This document shows positions 29,637 to 40,650 of a stretch of DNA of 64,000 nucleotides, piece after piece; positions within the stretch are counted from its first letter, which is position 1; every line of letters starts with the position of its first letter. The notes beneath the pieces were generated by a model. That model made no database searches. It saw only the letters and a program-made list of their open reading frames with translations, and was not told where the DNA came from. The position numbers and the translations under genes are program-made. Source of the stretch: Pyropia yezoensis (Eukaryota > Rhodophyta > Bangiophyceae > Bangiales > Bangiaceae); NCBI GenBank assembly GCA_009829735.1, contig CM020618.1:41097030-41161029 (forward strand), written 5' to 3'.

Positions 29637-31670
29637 ATGGCTACTCTCTACGCCGCGACGCGGCGGCCCATGACCGTGTACAAGGACCGCCAGTTCCGGG
29701 GCAAGGCGGTACGTCTCGGTGGGGTAGCTTGGGGAAACGGAGTGGGGAGGGGGGGGGGGGGGGATGTCTGCTGCTGCAGTTGATTGTCCTTGCGGCTTTT
29801 CATTGCGGCGCGCTGTGGCGGTACTCCAAATCTCTTTCTTGGGGTTTTGCTTGTTCTTTGTTCGTTGCGCGTCAGTGGCGGTCAAGGGCATGGATGGTCC
29901 ACCTTTGTTGTAGCATGCCCATGTGTTGGGCCCTTCGGTTTGTGTGGACTCGCTGACTCTCTCACGCTTGCGTGAGTGCTGTCGTCGTGTGTCCCGTTTG
30001 CTCTTTCGCATGCTGGTCTGTCCTGGCTCGCCTCCTGTCCTGGCTGCCCCGTTTCCCCACCGTTTCGCGCCGCGACCGCCCCTCTTGTATGGTCTCGCCG
30101 CCCCGTTTTCCCGACACAGGACGACCGCGAGAAGCTGCTGGCGCAGTCCACCACGGTCTACATTGGAAACCTGGCCTTCCATACCACCGAGGAGCAGATG
30201 TATGACCTCTTTTCCCGGGTGGGGGAGCTCAAGCGTATCGTCATGGGGCTGGACCGCGTCCAAAAGACGCCCTGCGGCTTTGCGTTTATCGAGTACTACA
30301 CCCGCCCCGCCGCGGCCGCGGCGGTGTGCCTCCTGTCAGGCTCCCAGCTGGACGAGCGGACTATCCGGGTGGACTGGGACACGGGCTTTCTCCCCGAGCG
30401 CCAGTTTGGCCGCGGCCGTAGTGGGGGTCAGGTGCGCGACGAGTACCGGGAGGACTACGATCCGGGCCGCGGGGGGTATGGAAAGCAGGCGCGCCAGACG
30501 GGGATGGAGCTGTGGGGGGGGGGCGCGGGGGGGGGCGCGGGGGGGGGCGGCGGAGGGGGCGGTGGAGGTAGCGGCGGCGGGGTGGGGGGGAGTGTCGACC
30601 GTCGTGGCGGTGGGGGGGACCGCCGCCGTGGCGGGGGTCCTCGTGGGGGTGGTGGCGGCGGCGGCGGCGGCCGCGACGGCGGCGGCCGACGCCATTCGTA
30701 CGGCGGAGGGGGCTTTCGTGGGGGGCGAGGGCCCCCGCCGGGGCGGGAGGTTGGGCCCGTGGGCGGCTCTGCTGGCAAGCGTTCCCGCCGCGACTGGGAG
30801 GATGCAGACGGCGGCGGCGGCGGCGGCGGCGATGCCTTTCGGGGCGGCCGCCCCGTCGACGCCTTTCGCGGCGGCGGTGGTGGGGGCGGCGGCGGCAGTG
30901 TCCGGGAGCCACTCCCGCCGCGGGAGCCACTGCGGGAGCTGGGACGGGAGCCCACCATGGTGCGGGACCCTCCCCCGCGAGAGCCGCTGCGGGAGCTGGG
31001 GCGGGAGCCGGCGCCGGCGTCGGCGCTGTCGGCGCCGGGCCGCCCGCCGACGCTCGGCGGTGGCGGTAACGGCGGCGGCGGCGGCGTGCGGGAGCTGGGC
31101 GCCCCGCCGCAGCCGACAGTGCGGTCGCTGGGCGGCCCCGCGCCGGCCGGGGTGCGGGAGCTGGGCGCGCCGCCGCCGGCTGCGGCGGCGGCGGCAGCGG
31201 CAGGGGGGGCAGGGGCACCGCCGCCGTCTGTGGTGCGGGAGCTGGGTCGCCCCCCGCCAGTTGTGCGGGAGCTGGGCGCCCCGCCGCCGGTGGTGCGGGA
31301 GCTGGGCGCCCCGCCGCCGGTGGTGCGGGAGCTGGGCGCCCCGCCGTCCCTGGCGGCGGCGGCGGCGGGGCGGGAGCGCGGCGCCGCGGCGGGGACTGGG
31401 CTGGCGGGGGCGGCGGCGGCGGCGGCGGCTGGGCCGGTGCGGGAGCTGGGCGCCCCGCCGGTGGTGCGGCCGCTGGGCGGGCCCGTCCGGGAGCTGGGCG
31501 CGGGGGGGGCGCCGCCGGCGGTGCGGGAGCTGGGGCGGCCGGCTGGGGGGGGAGGGGGGGGGGGTGGGGCAGGTGGCGGGGCTGGTGGGGGGGGGGGGGG
31601 CGGCGGCGGGCCGGGTGGGTCCGTGACGCAAAACCCGCGCTACCGGGGGGAGGTGGAGGAGGAGAAGTGA
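29637..31670 (+). CDS. CBP20: nuclear cap-binding protein subunit 2 (CBP20) with long repeat tail
   Basis: Exon 1 is 29637-29708 and exon 2 is 30120-31670, with a 411-bp intron (GTACGT...ACACAG, phase 0). With CBP80 it binds the m7G cap of nascent RNA. The first 155 residues match the whole of normal CBP20: YKDRQFRG (cap-stacking Tyr 15), RNP2 VYIGNL (Tyr 38), [23 protein letters not shown]1 [16 protein letters not shown], and [25 protein letters not shown]. The family usually ends near here (156 residues in human). This protein goes on for about 380 more: an Arg/Gly-rich (RGG-like) part, then at least 14 copies of (V)RELG(A/R)PP(P)V-like units and a poly-Gly stretch, ending [12 protein letters not shown]. 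The frame stays open across this tail, so it is probably translated as a disordered region. Confidence 0.92.
30890..31560 (+). repeat. coding tandem repeats ([10 protein letters not shown] units)
   Basis: The base unit GTGCGGGAGCTGGGCGCCCC returns irregularly, with three exact 30-bp units in a row at about 31263-31352. The repeated peptide is [10 protein letters not shown] with variants RELGREP and RSLGGPA. It lies inside the CBP20 frame. Confidence 0.8.
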
Positions 31671-32190
31671 CGGGGCTGGGGGGGGGTTGGGTGGGCGTCG
31701 GGGCTGAGCTTGGTACTAGGGAACTGATCTCTGCCTGTTCTAGCGTGCGGGGGGCGGCGATTCGCCTCAAAGGCCGTGCAGCCAGCGGCAGGTGCCGGAT
31801 GGGTGGACGGTCGTCGCGGCTGTGTGGCGACGCGTTTTTTTTTTTTCCTGGCGACGGGAGCGGGCGTTGTGGGCGGCCTTTCTCGGGGCCATGGGTGGAA
31901 CTGCACGACCAGCAAACGAGCCCGATCCACTTTCCCCCCTCACAGACCCCCGGCGCTGCAGGGGGCAGCACGACAGCGCAGGAAAAAGTGCACGAGCGCA
32001 ACGCCTCATGCTTCCAGTCCAACTCCCCCCCTCACCTCCCCACACACCCTTCCCTCTCGCCCGCGGCCCCCTCCTCCCACCTGCCACCCTCCTCCTCCCA
32101 CCGGTCCCCCTCCTCCTCCCCCTTGCTTGCCCTCCTTTGCACCCCCCTGTGCTACTAGACCCTACCACCGCCGCTCCCTCCGCGGCGCTG
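31671..32190. other. convergent 3' region, CBP20 / NDUFA8-like
   Basis: About 520 bp with C- and T-rich stretches (a T-run at 31835-31847). No gene supported. Confidence 0.5.
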
Positions 32191-33508
32191 TCACTTGCGC
32201 TCCTCTGCCGACGCAGCCGCCACCACCGGTGCCGCCGCCGCGCCGGCGGCTGGCACCCGGGCGGCGGCGGTGCGGCAGCCGGCAAGCGCCGCCTGCTCAG
32301 GGCGGCAGCGCTCAAACATGTACTCTTCGCTGGCCTGGCGGTCAATGCAGGCGGCGTAACCTGTCAACTCCGACTGTGGGGAAGGGGAAGGGGGGGGACG
32401 GGGAGGGAGGCGGGCGACGGGGGGTTACCGTCAAGGGCGCGAGCCCAGGGGCAGAGAGCGGGCAAAAGTCGCACCAGGGCAAAAGAAAAAGGAGGGGAAG
32501 AATAACGCACGGGTGAGCCATGGGGGGGAAAAGGGGGGCAGGGGGGGGATGCCATGCACACAGCCACGCGGAAGGACGGCGGCAGAAATAAAGGGTTAAA
32601 CGACTGGGCGACCGCAGCGCGACCACAGCGCAACCAATGGGAGACCATCCGCCGGTGTGTGGAGAGGACTCCTGCCAAAAGGAACGTATGGGGGCCAGCA
32701 CACACGCATGGATGGAGGGGAAGAGGGGGGGGTCGCAGTGCGCCCCGGCACAGCAGCGGGGTGGCCATGGACCCCGCATCTCGGTGCGACAACCCGACTG
32801 GGCACTCCACCCCCCCAACACGTACCGGGCATTGCGTCGAGAGCTCCTTGATGAGGTTGAGAGAGCACCGCTGCACGCGCTCACCCTGCGTCGTGCGCGG
32901 GTACAAGTCGGGGGGAGGGAGGAGGGCACGGAAAATACTCGGATGGAGTGGGGAGGCGAGAGCGTCGCACCGCGAAAGGCCAGTTGGGTCAGCCTAATGC
33001 GACGAACGATGAAAAAAAAAAGCACAACAGCGTCTGAAGACGCCGCCCGTACGCTGCCATGGCATCAGGGCTCACCCGAGGCAGCCCACAGTGAGACAAA
33101 GTAGGTGACAGGGGCAACCTCGGCGGCGTGAGGCGCGTCCTACCGCGCCTGCGAAGCTCCACCAACTCCGCGAGCCATGACGCGCCCCGGCGCCACAGCC
33201 AGAACCGCCCACCCGGATCCCTCAACCGTGTACGCCCAAGGCAAGGCGGAATCCCTTCCGCCCGCACATCGCCAACGCCGCTGACGCCCCACCGCTGCGA
33301 AGTATCCCCTCACCATCCTCAATAGCACAACTCGCGCAAAGCGCTTCCCAAGACCTACCTCGGCGAGACACGCGGCCGGGTTCTCGTCCTTTGCCTTGCA
33401 AGCGAGGTAGTCGGCGTTGACGCGGCTACAGACACGCGACAGCTCCCGGGCGGCGGCATAGAGGACTGCAGAAGTCGCCACCGGGGGTTCCCCGCCCTTG
33501 TCCGCCAT
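32191..33508 (-). CDS. NDUFA8: mitochondrial complex I subunit NDUFA8-like (twin CHCH), three exons
   Basis: Exons: 33508-33359, 32885-32826 and 32373-32191; introns of 473 bp (GTAGGT...ACGCAG) and 452 bp (GTACGT...CCACAG), both phase 0. Product of 130 residues, close to plant and animal NDUFA8. It is an accessory subunit on the intermembrane-space side of NADH:ubiquinone oxidoreductase. The cysteine spacing is diagnostic: C27-x9-C37 then NPAAC47 in exon 1; QRC57-x11-C69 (SLNLIKELSTQ) in exon 2; YAAC...FERC-RPEQAALAG-C (Cx9C) in exon 3. SAVLYAAARELSRVC at the start matches the plant family N terminus. An Ala/Val tail of about 25 residues is extra. The three exons are each too short to stand out, but frame, cysteines and splice sites agree. 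Confidence 0.85.
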
Positions 33509-35599
33509 CGCCGCACGTATAGGGGGAGGTGGGCAGCCAAAGGGGGTTAGAAGCGTACTGCCCAGGCGAGGAAGGCCAGACAACAGGATGGAGGCAGGCG
33601 TCGGGGGGCGACCACAGCAAATAGCACGGTCTTGGACGACACGAGGAAGACGGTCTGGGGTCTCATGCGATCGTGTTCGGGGACTCTGCAAGACTTGTGA
33701 AGGTGAAATGTGAGGTTCACTTGCTTATGTGAACTGCCTCGCAAATGCTTGAACAGAATCGAGCAACTCCTTTCCGAGGAGACTTGGCCTGCTGTGCTTG
33801 CCTCATGCACCGAGCGGGGTGCCACGTGGGCCACATCGTGAGAGTCTGCCGGCGACCTCCTCCTCGTCCTGGTGATGCTTGGACACATGAGAGTATCGAC
33901 CGCTGCAGAGAATCCGGGACGGGGAGTCGCTATGAGCGGGAAGATGGAAGGAAGGCAGTGAACACGTTCACACCAGGAGCAGGAGTCGCCGCGGGAGGCC
34001 AACGCCTTTTGAATGCGACGGCAGTCCTCGTGGCCTCCACTCCCCAGAACAGCCCCTCTTTCTTGTATTCCACATTCCGCTGCGTTGTTGCCGACATTTT
34101 GGGCGCCTTCTTCCGCTTCGTTCCCACAACACTCGCTATCGGCGCTGCGAGAGCCCGTTGCGTGTCTACAGCATGGACTAATCATGAGCCTGGCACTGTC
34201 AAGGGGAAGGCAGCCTGAGCCAGGTGCTGGCTTCCTTCACTCGAGGGCGTGGGTGCGACACATAGGACACATTCCGGTGGGACTCTAAACAGCGCTACAT
34301 ACATAGATGGTGTCGTCCTCGATCGCTCTCGGCTACCTCGGCAGCGCGCAAGTCAAGTCTGCGTGGCCCAAGGCGGCAGCAGCACGCAACCAAAACCTCC
34401 AGAGGCTAGAAAGCGACAGACGGCTGAGGCATATCTATCTAGGTATCTAGGTATGTATCGCCCGGATCCCTTTATCGAGGTTGGGCACAGCCGAGACGTG
34501 CGCGCGCATCGTTCTGCTGTAGCAGGCTAGGCCGGGCGCGCGGAACAAGCAAGCAAACAGGGGGCGAAATTCCGGACACCTTGCCTTGTCGCGAATCATG
34601 CAAACCGTCTGCCCAGTGGGCAAGTGGGGGCGTCGCAGATATATGCCGACGCCCACATCTGAGGGGGCAGGAGGCAGATCCGCGGCCCGTGACGGGCCAC
34701 TGCAGCGGCGGGGTGGGCGACCGCCGCCCTCCCCGGTCGAGGGGCCTCGAGGCCGTAGCTTTTTGTGGTGACGGGCCGCGCTTGAGGCCTCAAGCGCGGC
34801 CTCAAGCGCGGCCCGTCACTACCAAAAGTTACGCCTCATAAATTGGGATGTGCCCAAGCTTTTTACCACCAGCCGCCAGGGCCGACGCGACGTCGCCCGC
34901 CGCCCTCGCCAGCTCTCCCCGACGGACCGAGTGGGGCGGGGGGGGGTGGGGAGCGCGCCGACGCTGCCGTTGGGCGCCGGCCCGCTGATCGGCGGTGCCT
35001 GCGGCACGAGCGTTGCGCTGGGGTGTGGGGGGGGGGGGGCGGGGGGGGGGGACGTGTGCGCCATAGAGGGGGGGGTGGTGGGGTGGGGGGCGCTCTGCCG
35101 AGCCCGCCGGCAGCGCGCGCCGCCGGCCGCCGCCGCCCAACACGTGCGCCGCGGGCCGCCGCGGCACCCCCGTCCGCGCCGGGAGGTGCCGTGCCGTCGT
35201 GCTCTACCGCCGTCCGTCGCCCCGGCGGAGGGGGTTGCGCGCGCCGCCCACCCATTGCCAGGCGCGCGGCTGCCGGCGTGACTCGACGGGGTGGGCGCGC
35301 GCTCCCGCTGCCGCCGTTGCCCGCCGGCTGTTCCGCCGCCTACCCGCTGGTCGTCGCCACTGCTCCCCGTTCCCTCCTCCCCTCGTCTCTCGCTGCCTCG
35401 CACCCCTCCCGGCCTCCACTTTGGCTGCTGGGCTCCGCGCCGCTCTCCTCGGGCCCCCACCGCCCCCCCGCCCCTTCTTCCCCCTTCTCTTACCATCCCC
35501 TCATCTGGCAGGGGGTGCAGCTGGCGCTCTTGGCGGCAGCGCGGCGGTCGTCTGTGGCGTGGATGGGCGCACGGGGCGACGCTGCGCACCGCGTCCCTC
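33509..35599. promoter_or_regulatory. divergent region, NDUFA8-like / amidase, with fold-back sequence
   Basis: No gene is supported in these 2.1 kb. 33700-34450 is AT-richer and includes a TATCTATCTAGGTATCTAGG microrepeat at about 34433-34452. A fold-back sequence lies at 34768-34819 (separate entry). 34900-35590 is GC-rich with G-runs and C-runs that open many false frames on both strands. Confidence 0.4.
34768..34819. repeat. 21-bp perfect inverted repeat (fold-back)
   Basis: 34768-34788 (GTGACGGGCCGCGCTTGAGG plus C) is the exact inverse of 34799-34819, with a 10-base spacer. Pairing continues imperfectly outward through CTTTTTGTG / TACCAAAAG. The spacer itself repeats GGCCTCAAGCGC. It could be a fold-back transposon remnant or an RNA hairpin. 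Confidence 0.7.
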
Positions 35600-35752
35600 A
35601 TGGCGCGGCAGGTGGTCGTAGCCGCCACCCAGTTTGCCTGCGGGCCGTCAGCAGAGACAAACGTGCGGCGGGCGGAGCGGCTAGTTCGTACGTTGGGGGA
35701 CGTTCTCATTTCCATCCTTTTGTTTTCTTTATTTTTCTGGGTGGCTGGCTCT

Positions 35753-35814
<62 letters not shown>

Positions 35815-38800
35815 TTGCCGTCGTTTTTGAGCGGTCATGTGGTCAACCGCGTAGGGTCCAATCACTGGGATGACGGCGGGCACCGTGGACGCGCCCCCGC
35901 TGGCGAGCTTGTCGGGGTGATGGCCATGACGGCGTCCACGGAGTTTGCCGGTGGGGGGGAGGGGGTGAGGGCGGTGGGGCACGTGTCTGGCTGGCGGCCA
36001 TATCCACGACCGTGGTCGCCGTGGCATGGCACGGCGCGGGACGTGTGGCTGCGAGGCCACGCTCGCAACGGCGTGCGGTACAGTGAGCGGTGGCTAGGGG
36101 AGGGGGGGGCGGGGATGCGGGCCGCCTGGCTTGGCAAGCCCGCGCGCCCCGGGCAGCTGTACCCGTTTTGGGTAATCCCTGTGTTGTGTTGCTGGCCACA
36201 AGCGGGGCTCTCCGTGTCCTCGTCCCGGGGTGCTTCGCTGGGTCGCCGCCACTGCCCCACTCCCCTGTCCTGCGAGGCCTGACTTGGGCCGTGTCGCTCT
36301 CAATGGCCGTGTGAGATGCAGCTGCTGTAGCTTGCACATGCATGTGGCTCGTTGGAGGGCGAGATGTTCACGTGCCGTGTGGGTTGGTGTACCTGTCGAC
36401 TGGTTGTGCTGACTTGTTCTTTTCCTCGTGTTTTTGGGACCCCTTGTGCGTTTGGTTTCGTTCTTGGTGGACGCTCGTGGTGGGTATGTAACTTGATGCA
36501 GGGGAGGCCGCGGCCAAGGGCGCCAACATCATCCTTCTTCAGGAGCTGTTTGAGACCCGCTACTTCCCGCAGGTCCAGGATGTAGGTTTTGTACGTCCCT
36601 TCTGTTCTTTCCTGGTCCCTTTGGGCCAGCAGTTTTTTTCCACTCTGCCTCGCGTCTTGCTGTTCCCAGTGACTACACTGGTTCCATGTACGTTCGCGTC
36701 TTTTCCGTGTCTGACTAGTGTGTCTTGTCTGCGAGTGTACGCGGTGCTCTCTTTGGCCATTGATTGTGTTTTCTTGTTGACGTGTGCAGGACTACTTTGG
36801 CATAGCGCGCCCAGCGTTGGGTAACCCACTCCTCGCTCGCTTCCAAAAGGTCGCGGCAGAGCTGCGGGTGGTGCTACCCATCTCTTTTTACGAACGCTCC
36901 AACAATGCGTATTTCAACTCAGTGGCCATGATCGATGCGGACGGCTCTAACCTGGGAATCTACCGCAAGACACACATCCCGCAGGGGCCGGGTTACCAGG
37001 AGAAGTACTACTTCAGCCCCGGTGACACAGGCTTCCGCGTCTTCCGCACAGCTTTTGCTTGCGTGGGGGTGGGCATCTGCTGGGACCAGTGGTTCCCTGA
37101 GACTGCGCGGTGCCTCGCACTAGCCGGCGCGGAGCTGCTTCTGTTTCCTACCGCCATTGGCTCTGAGCCGCAGGACCCGACCATCGACTCATCGGCGCAC
37201 TGGCGGCGGACGATGCAGGGGCACTCGGCGGCAAACATCATCCCGGTGATTGCCTCCAACCGCATTGGGCGGGAGGTGTTTCAAACGCGCGTGTCGGCGG
37301 TGCGGGCAGCGGGGGTTCCGACCCCCCCGCCAGGGGCGATGCAGGCACAGCAGGTACGGGGGCTTGGCCTAGCCGCCGCTCCGCCCCCTGGGCGGCCAGA
37401 CGGTGCCAAGACACCTGCCCTTGTGAACGGTCCAGCCGTGTCAGCTGCCACGGGGACAGCGGCTGGACCACCAGAGGGCGAGCGGACACGGGGCGTGTCA
37501 ACGGACGCGGCCGGGACGCTAATGGGAGGAGCGAACGGGACTGCGCGGCCCGACGCGACGGCTGTGACGGGCCAGGTTGTCAACGTAGGGGGCACCACCA
37601 TCACGGCGAATGGTCATCGGCCGGCCGAAGACGGTTCAGATTCGCTGGCCTTTTACGGCGGCGCCTTCATCACCGACCAGTGGGGGGAGGTGGTGGTGTC
37701 CACTGGACGGGACGAGGACCGTTCCCGGTCGCTTCCTACAGATGGGGTTATTACCCTGCCCGAAGGCTCGGATGCGAACGGGCGAGCTGACGCGGCCGCT
37801 GGCGGAGCGGCCCCTGCAAAGTCGACGGGTGCAGGGCCTTCGGCGGACGTGGACCGTACCAACGGCCCAACCGCGGACTCCCTGACTTTTTACGGAAGCA
37901 GCTTCATCACTGACCAGTGGGGAGACGTGGTGGTTAGCGCTGGGCGCGATGAGGAGGCCATCCTCAGCTTTCTCTTTGATTTGGATGTCATTGTATCGGA
38001 CCGGCGCCAGTGGGGTCTTTTCCGCGACCGTCGCCCGGAAATGTACGGGGCGCTCATGTCGATGGATGGGAATGCAGCCGCGTCAGGTGGAGCTGGTACC
38101 CTTGGGGTGCCACCTGGAATTCACGGTCCTGCGCCAGTTGGGGCTGCCGCATTTCTCCCCGCTGGTGGACTGTCGGCCACCCACTCTGCGGCGGTGACGG
38201 CGGCCAAGCAGCAGCAGTATGCATCTGCCGCAGCGGCCGCTGCGATTCTGCCGCTGACGCACAATCGGCAGTTGGGGCAAGTGCGTCCGCCATACATTGG
38301 TCCGACAGGGCAACTCTTTCCTGGCGGGCCAGCGCCGGGCCACAGCTCCCAGATGGGCGCGCTGATGCACAACCAACAACAACGAGCTGACGGGGCGCCA
38401 CCAAACCATGGCGGACTGACTGACCATCACGCGGTGGGAGCTGTGTCGGCTGGCGTGCCGGTCGCATCTGCGGCGGGCCTGCTGGCGATGCAGCCGCACA
38501 ACCATCCGTTGGGACCTGGTCGGGGGCCCTACACGGCTCCTCCCAACCAACTATATGGCGCACCAGGTGTGGCCAACCCCCAGCTGGGGGCGCTCCTTCT
38601 GAACCAGCCACAACCGCGGGGCGACGCACCGCTGCCCAACGGTCATGCGGCAACAGCAGCAGCGGGACCATCTAATCCTCACACAACGGCGGCGGCCGCG
38701 GCGGCAGCAGCGGCAGAAGCGGTACCGGCCGCTTCGGCAGTGGTGTCGCTGCCGCTGCAGGCGCACGCATTGGCCCCTCCGCGGGCATCTTTTGCGCCCC

Positions 38801-39498
38801 CGTCGGCCCTGTTCCCCGGCACTGTTCCGGGGGCACCGCCGGGCTCTCTGCTCCTGCCTGGGGCCCCGGGAGTATCACGAGAAGAGGACGTTGGCGGGGG
38901 GGATGCCAAGACGCCTGATGCGCTGGTGCCGACGTCCTTGGCGCCCTCCGCTGCCGCTGCTGCTGCCGCATCTGGCGTCGGTGCTGAGCAGGTGGCGTCG
39001 CCGACCTTGGACGGGACCGAAGAGGTCGTGGGTGGCGGCCCCGCGGGCGGTGCCGAAGGCAGCGGCAGCGGCACGAGCGACGTCGTGGATCCTGTCGACG
39101 CAACCAACCACGAGGCTTCGTTTATTGGGGAAGTCCGGGACACGTCGCAACGGCGCCCACGAGGTCGGTGCTGGTCGTGCCGCGCCAAGACCACGTACGA
39201 GTGCAAGAAGTGCGTGCCTGGGCCTGTGCCTCTATGCAACCGGGTGCCCCGCGAATGCTGGTGGAAGTACCATGCGGGGGAGGTGACCCCGTTCGTTCCG
39301 TCCCGCCGCGGCAGGAAGCGGAAGAACGAGGATGGGGAGATGCCGCTGGCCTCCCCCGGCGACGCTGTCGCGGACTATGGTAGCGGGGGGGACGGTGGGG
39401 GGGACAGTGGCGGCAGCGCGGGGGCGGACGCGAGCATTGGGGATATCGGGACTAACGATGGGGACGATAGCCTGGCCGACGCCAGGGTCGTTGCATGA
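35600..39498 (+). CDS. N-carbamoylputrescine amidase fused to repeat linker and piggyBac-type zinc ribbon
   Basis: Exons 35600-35687, 36502-36581 and 36790-39498; introns start GTACGT and GTAGGT (a GTACGT donor at 36591 is an in-frame alternative). About 958 residues. Residues 1-340 form the nitrilase-fold enzyme that turns N-carbamoylputrescine into putrescine: VVVAATQFACG, the triad E44 (ILLQELFE), K116 (GIYRKTHIP) and C153 (GVGICWDQWFPE), then PTAIGSEPQD, MQGHSAANIIPVIASNRIGR and GLFRDRRPEMYGAL. A Pro/Gly/Ala insert interrupts it, and the DSLxFYGxxFITDQWGxVVV segment occurs twice. A linker with three degenerate repeats of about 55-70 residues follows. At about 848-885, RCWSC-x7-YECKKC-x6-LC-x6-CWWKYH fits the cysteine-rich domain that ends piggyBac transposases, and then the NLS-like RRGRKRK. 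The frame is open throughout. Confidence 0.85.
35759..35812. repeat. (TG)n microsatellite in intron 1
   Basis: An uninterrupted TG dinucleotide run of about 54 bp inside the first intron of the amidase gene, 70 bp after its donor site. Confidence 0.95.
37639..37953 (+). repeat. internal coding duplication in the amidase
   Basis: About 80 bp at 37639-37719 and again at 37876-37953 encode DSLAFYGGAFITDQWGEVVV and DSLTFYGSSFITDQWGDVVV. In ordinary family members this beta-hairpin (ITFYGNSFIAGPTGEIV in plants) occurs once. The DNA copies are diverged, so the duplication is not very recent. Confidence 0.8.
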
Positions 39499-39712
39499 CG
39501 CCGGCCGGGCGGGGCTTCGTTTTTTTTTTTAAGAACACACTTTGTCTCCTTCTCCTGTTGTTGCGCTCATCTGTTTCTGCCCTCAAGCTTCGTTTGGCGC
39601 TTGGGAGTGATGTCTACGAGACTGAACATAGTTGCGCTCCCGTGAGAGGGATACCTTTCGTGTGACTACGCCATGTGCGGTCGCACGGACCAGTTCTCCG
39701 TCAAAAACGCGG

Positions 39713-40650
39713 TTAGAGCTCGTCTGGAATGTCTGATGCGCTCTTGAGGTAGCCAAAGAAGTCGTCGACCAAGCTCGTGGCAGACGCGTGAGCCACCATG
39801 AAGGCCTCCCAATCTTTCGCAGCCGCGGGCTTGTCCATGCTGTGCTTGTCACACCGTGCCCAGCAATGCGTCCAACCACGAACAGGCAACAGGGAGGTCA
39901 GGGACCAACCAATGTCAATCCACGCCATGCGCACACACGCGTCAGTAAATCTCACGCTCCTTGGTCGCCAGCCACCCCCCGCTAAGCGCACACTTGTCCG
40001 TCCACAACACCGAGGGCGGTCCAAACCGACGATGGCAACCCTCCAGGGGAGCACGGTTGCACGGTACATCTCAGCCACGCTCCAACGCGCTTGAGCGCAG
40101 GTGCACAGCTCTCAGCAGGTAAAACCAGTCTTAAAACGTACTCCTTGACCGTCTTGCGCAGAGCCTTGGCAATCCCCTCCACCGCTTTTTTGCTCTCTTT
40201 TCCCCGCCCCTTGCCCAGCGCCACCATGTCATCCCCCACCGAGTAAAACTTGCGCAGGTAGGTGCGAACATTGTTCCACTCGGTGGTGTCCATCACCTCG
40301 TGACGCTCTGACACGGTGGCCCCAATAGCCGCCCACTGCACCCGCGCCTTGAGGAGGTTATCCAACTGCCGCGCGCCAGGCGGCAGCTGCGGGATATCTT
40401 CATACGCCTGCACAGGGGCAGCGGCGGCCGTTAATCCAGCGACTGAAGCCGCCGCCGCGGCGGCCGCCGCCGCAACAGCGGAGGAGAGGAAAGAGCGCCG
40501 GGAGAGGGCAGGAGTGTCTGCCGCCGCGTGGCCAGATGGGGGGGAGGAGGGTGGAGGAGCAGCAGAGCACAGACAGTGACGGCGGCCCGTGCAGGCAGGT
40601 GTTCGCGACAGGGCAAGGGACGGTAGGAAGCCGGTGAGTGGCGCAGCCAT
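39713..40650 (-). CDS. PSBQ': PsbQ'-like extrinsic photosystem II protein precursor, two exons
   Basis: Exon 1 is 40650-40142 and exon 2 is 39839-39713; the 302-bp intron is GTACGT...CACAG, phase 2. 211 residues. A transit peptide (MAAPLTGFLPSLALSRTPAC) is followed by a twin-arginine signal: SRRSFLSSAVA, an Ala-rich core, and a cleavage site APVQA-YED at about 82. The mature part (about 129 residues) is all helical by look, with NLLKARVQWAAIGATVS, NNVRTYLRKFYSVGDDMVAL and, in exon 2, DWEAFMVAHASATSLVDDFF and YLKSASDIPDEL, as expected for a four-helix PsbQ fold. Red algae carry a lumenal PsbQ' that helps stabilise the Mn cluster. The family call rests on layout and targeting more than on a catalytic motif; another PsbQ-like lumenal protein is possible. 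Confidence 0.65.

Noticed and set aside
30336-32022. Long minus-strand frames over CBP20
   Set aside because: They are complements of the RELGxPP repeats and poly-Gly coding; no independent motif.
34819-36282. Long frames on both strands around amidase exon 1
   Set aside because: They span G/C runs and the TG microsatellite; the true exon is only 88 bp in another frame and is fixed by family alignment.
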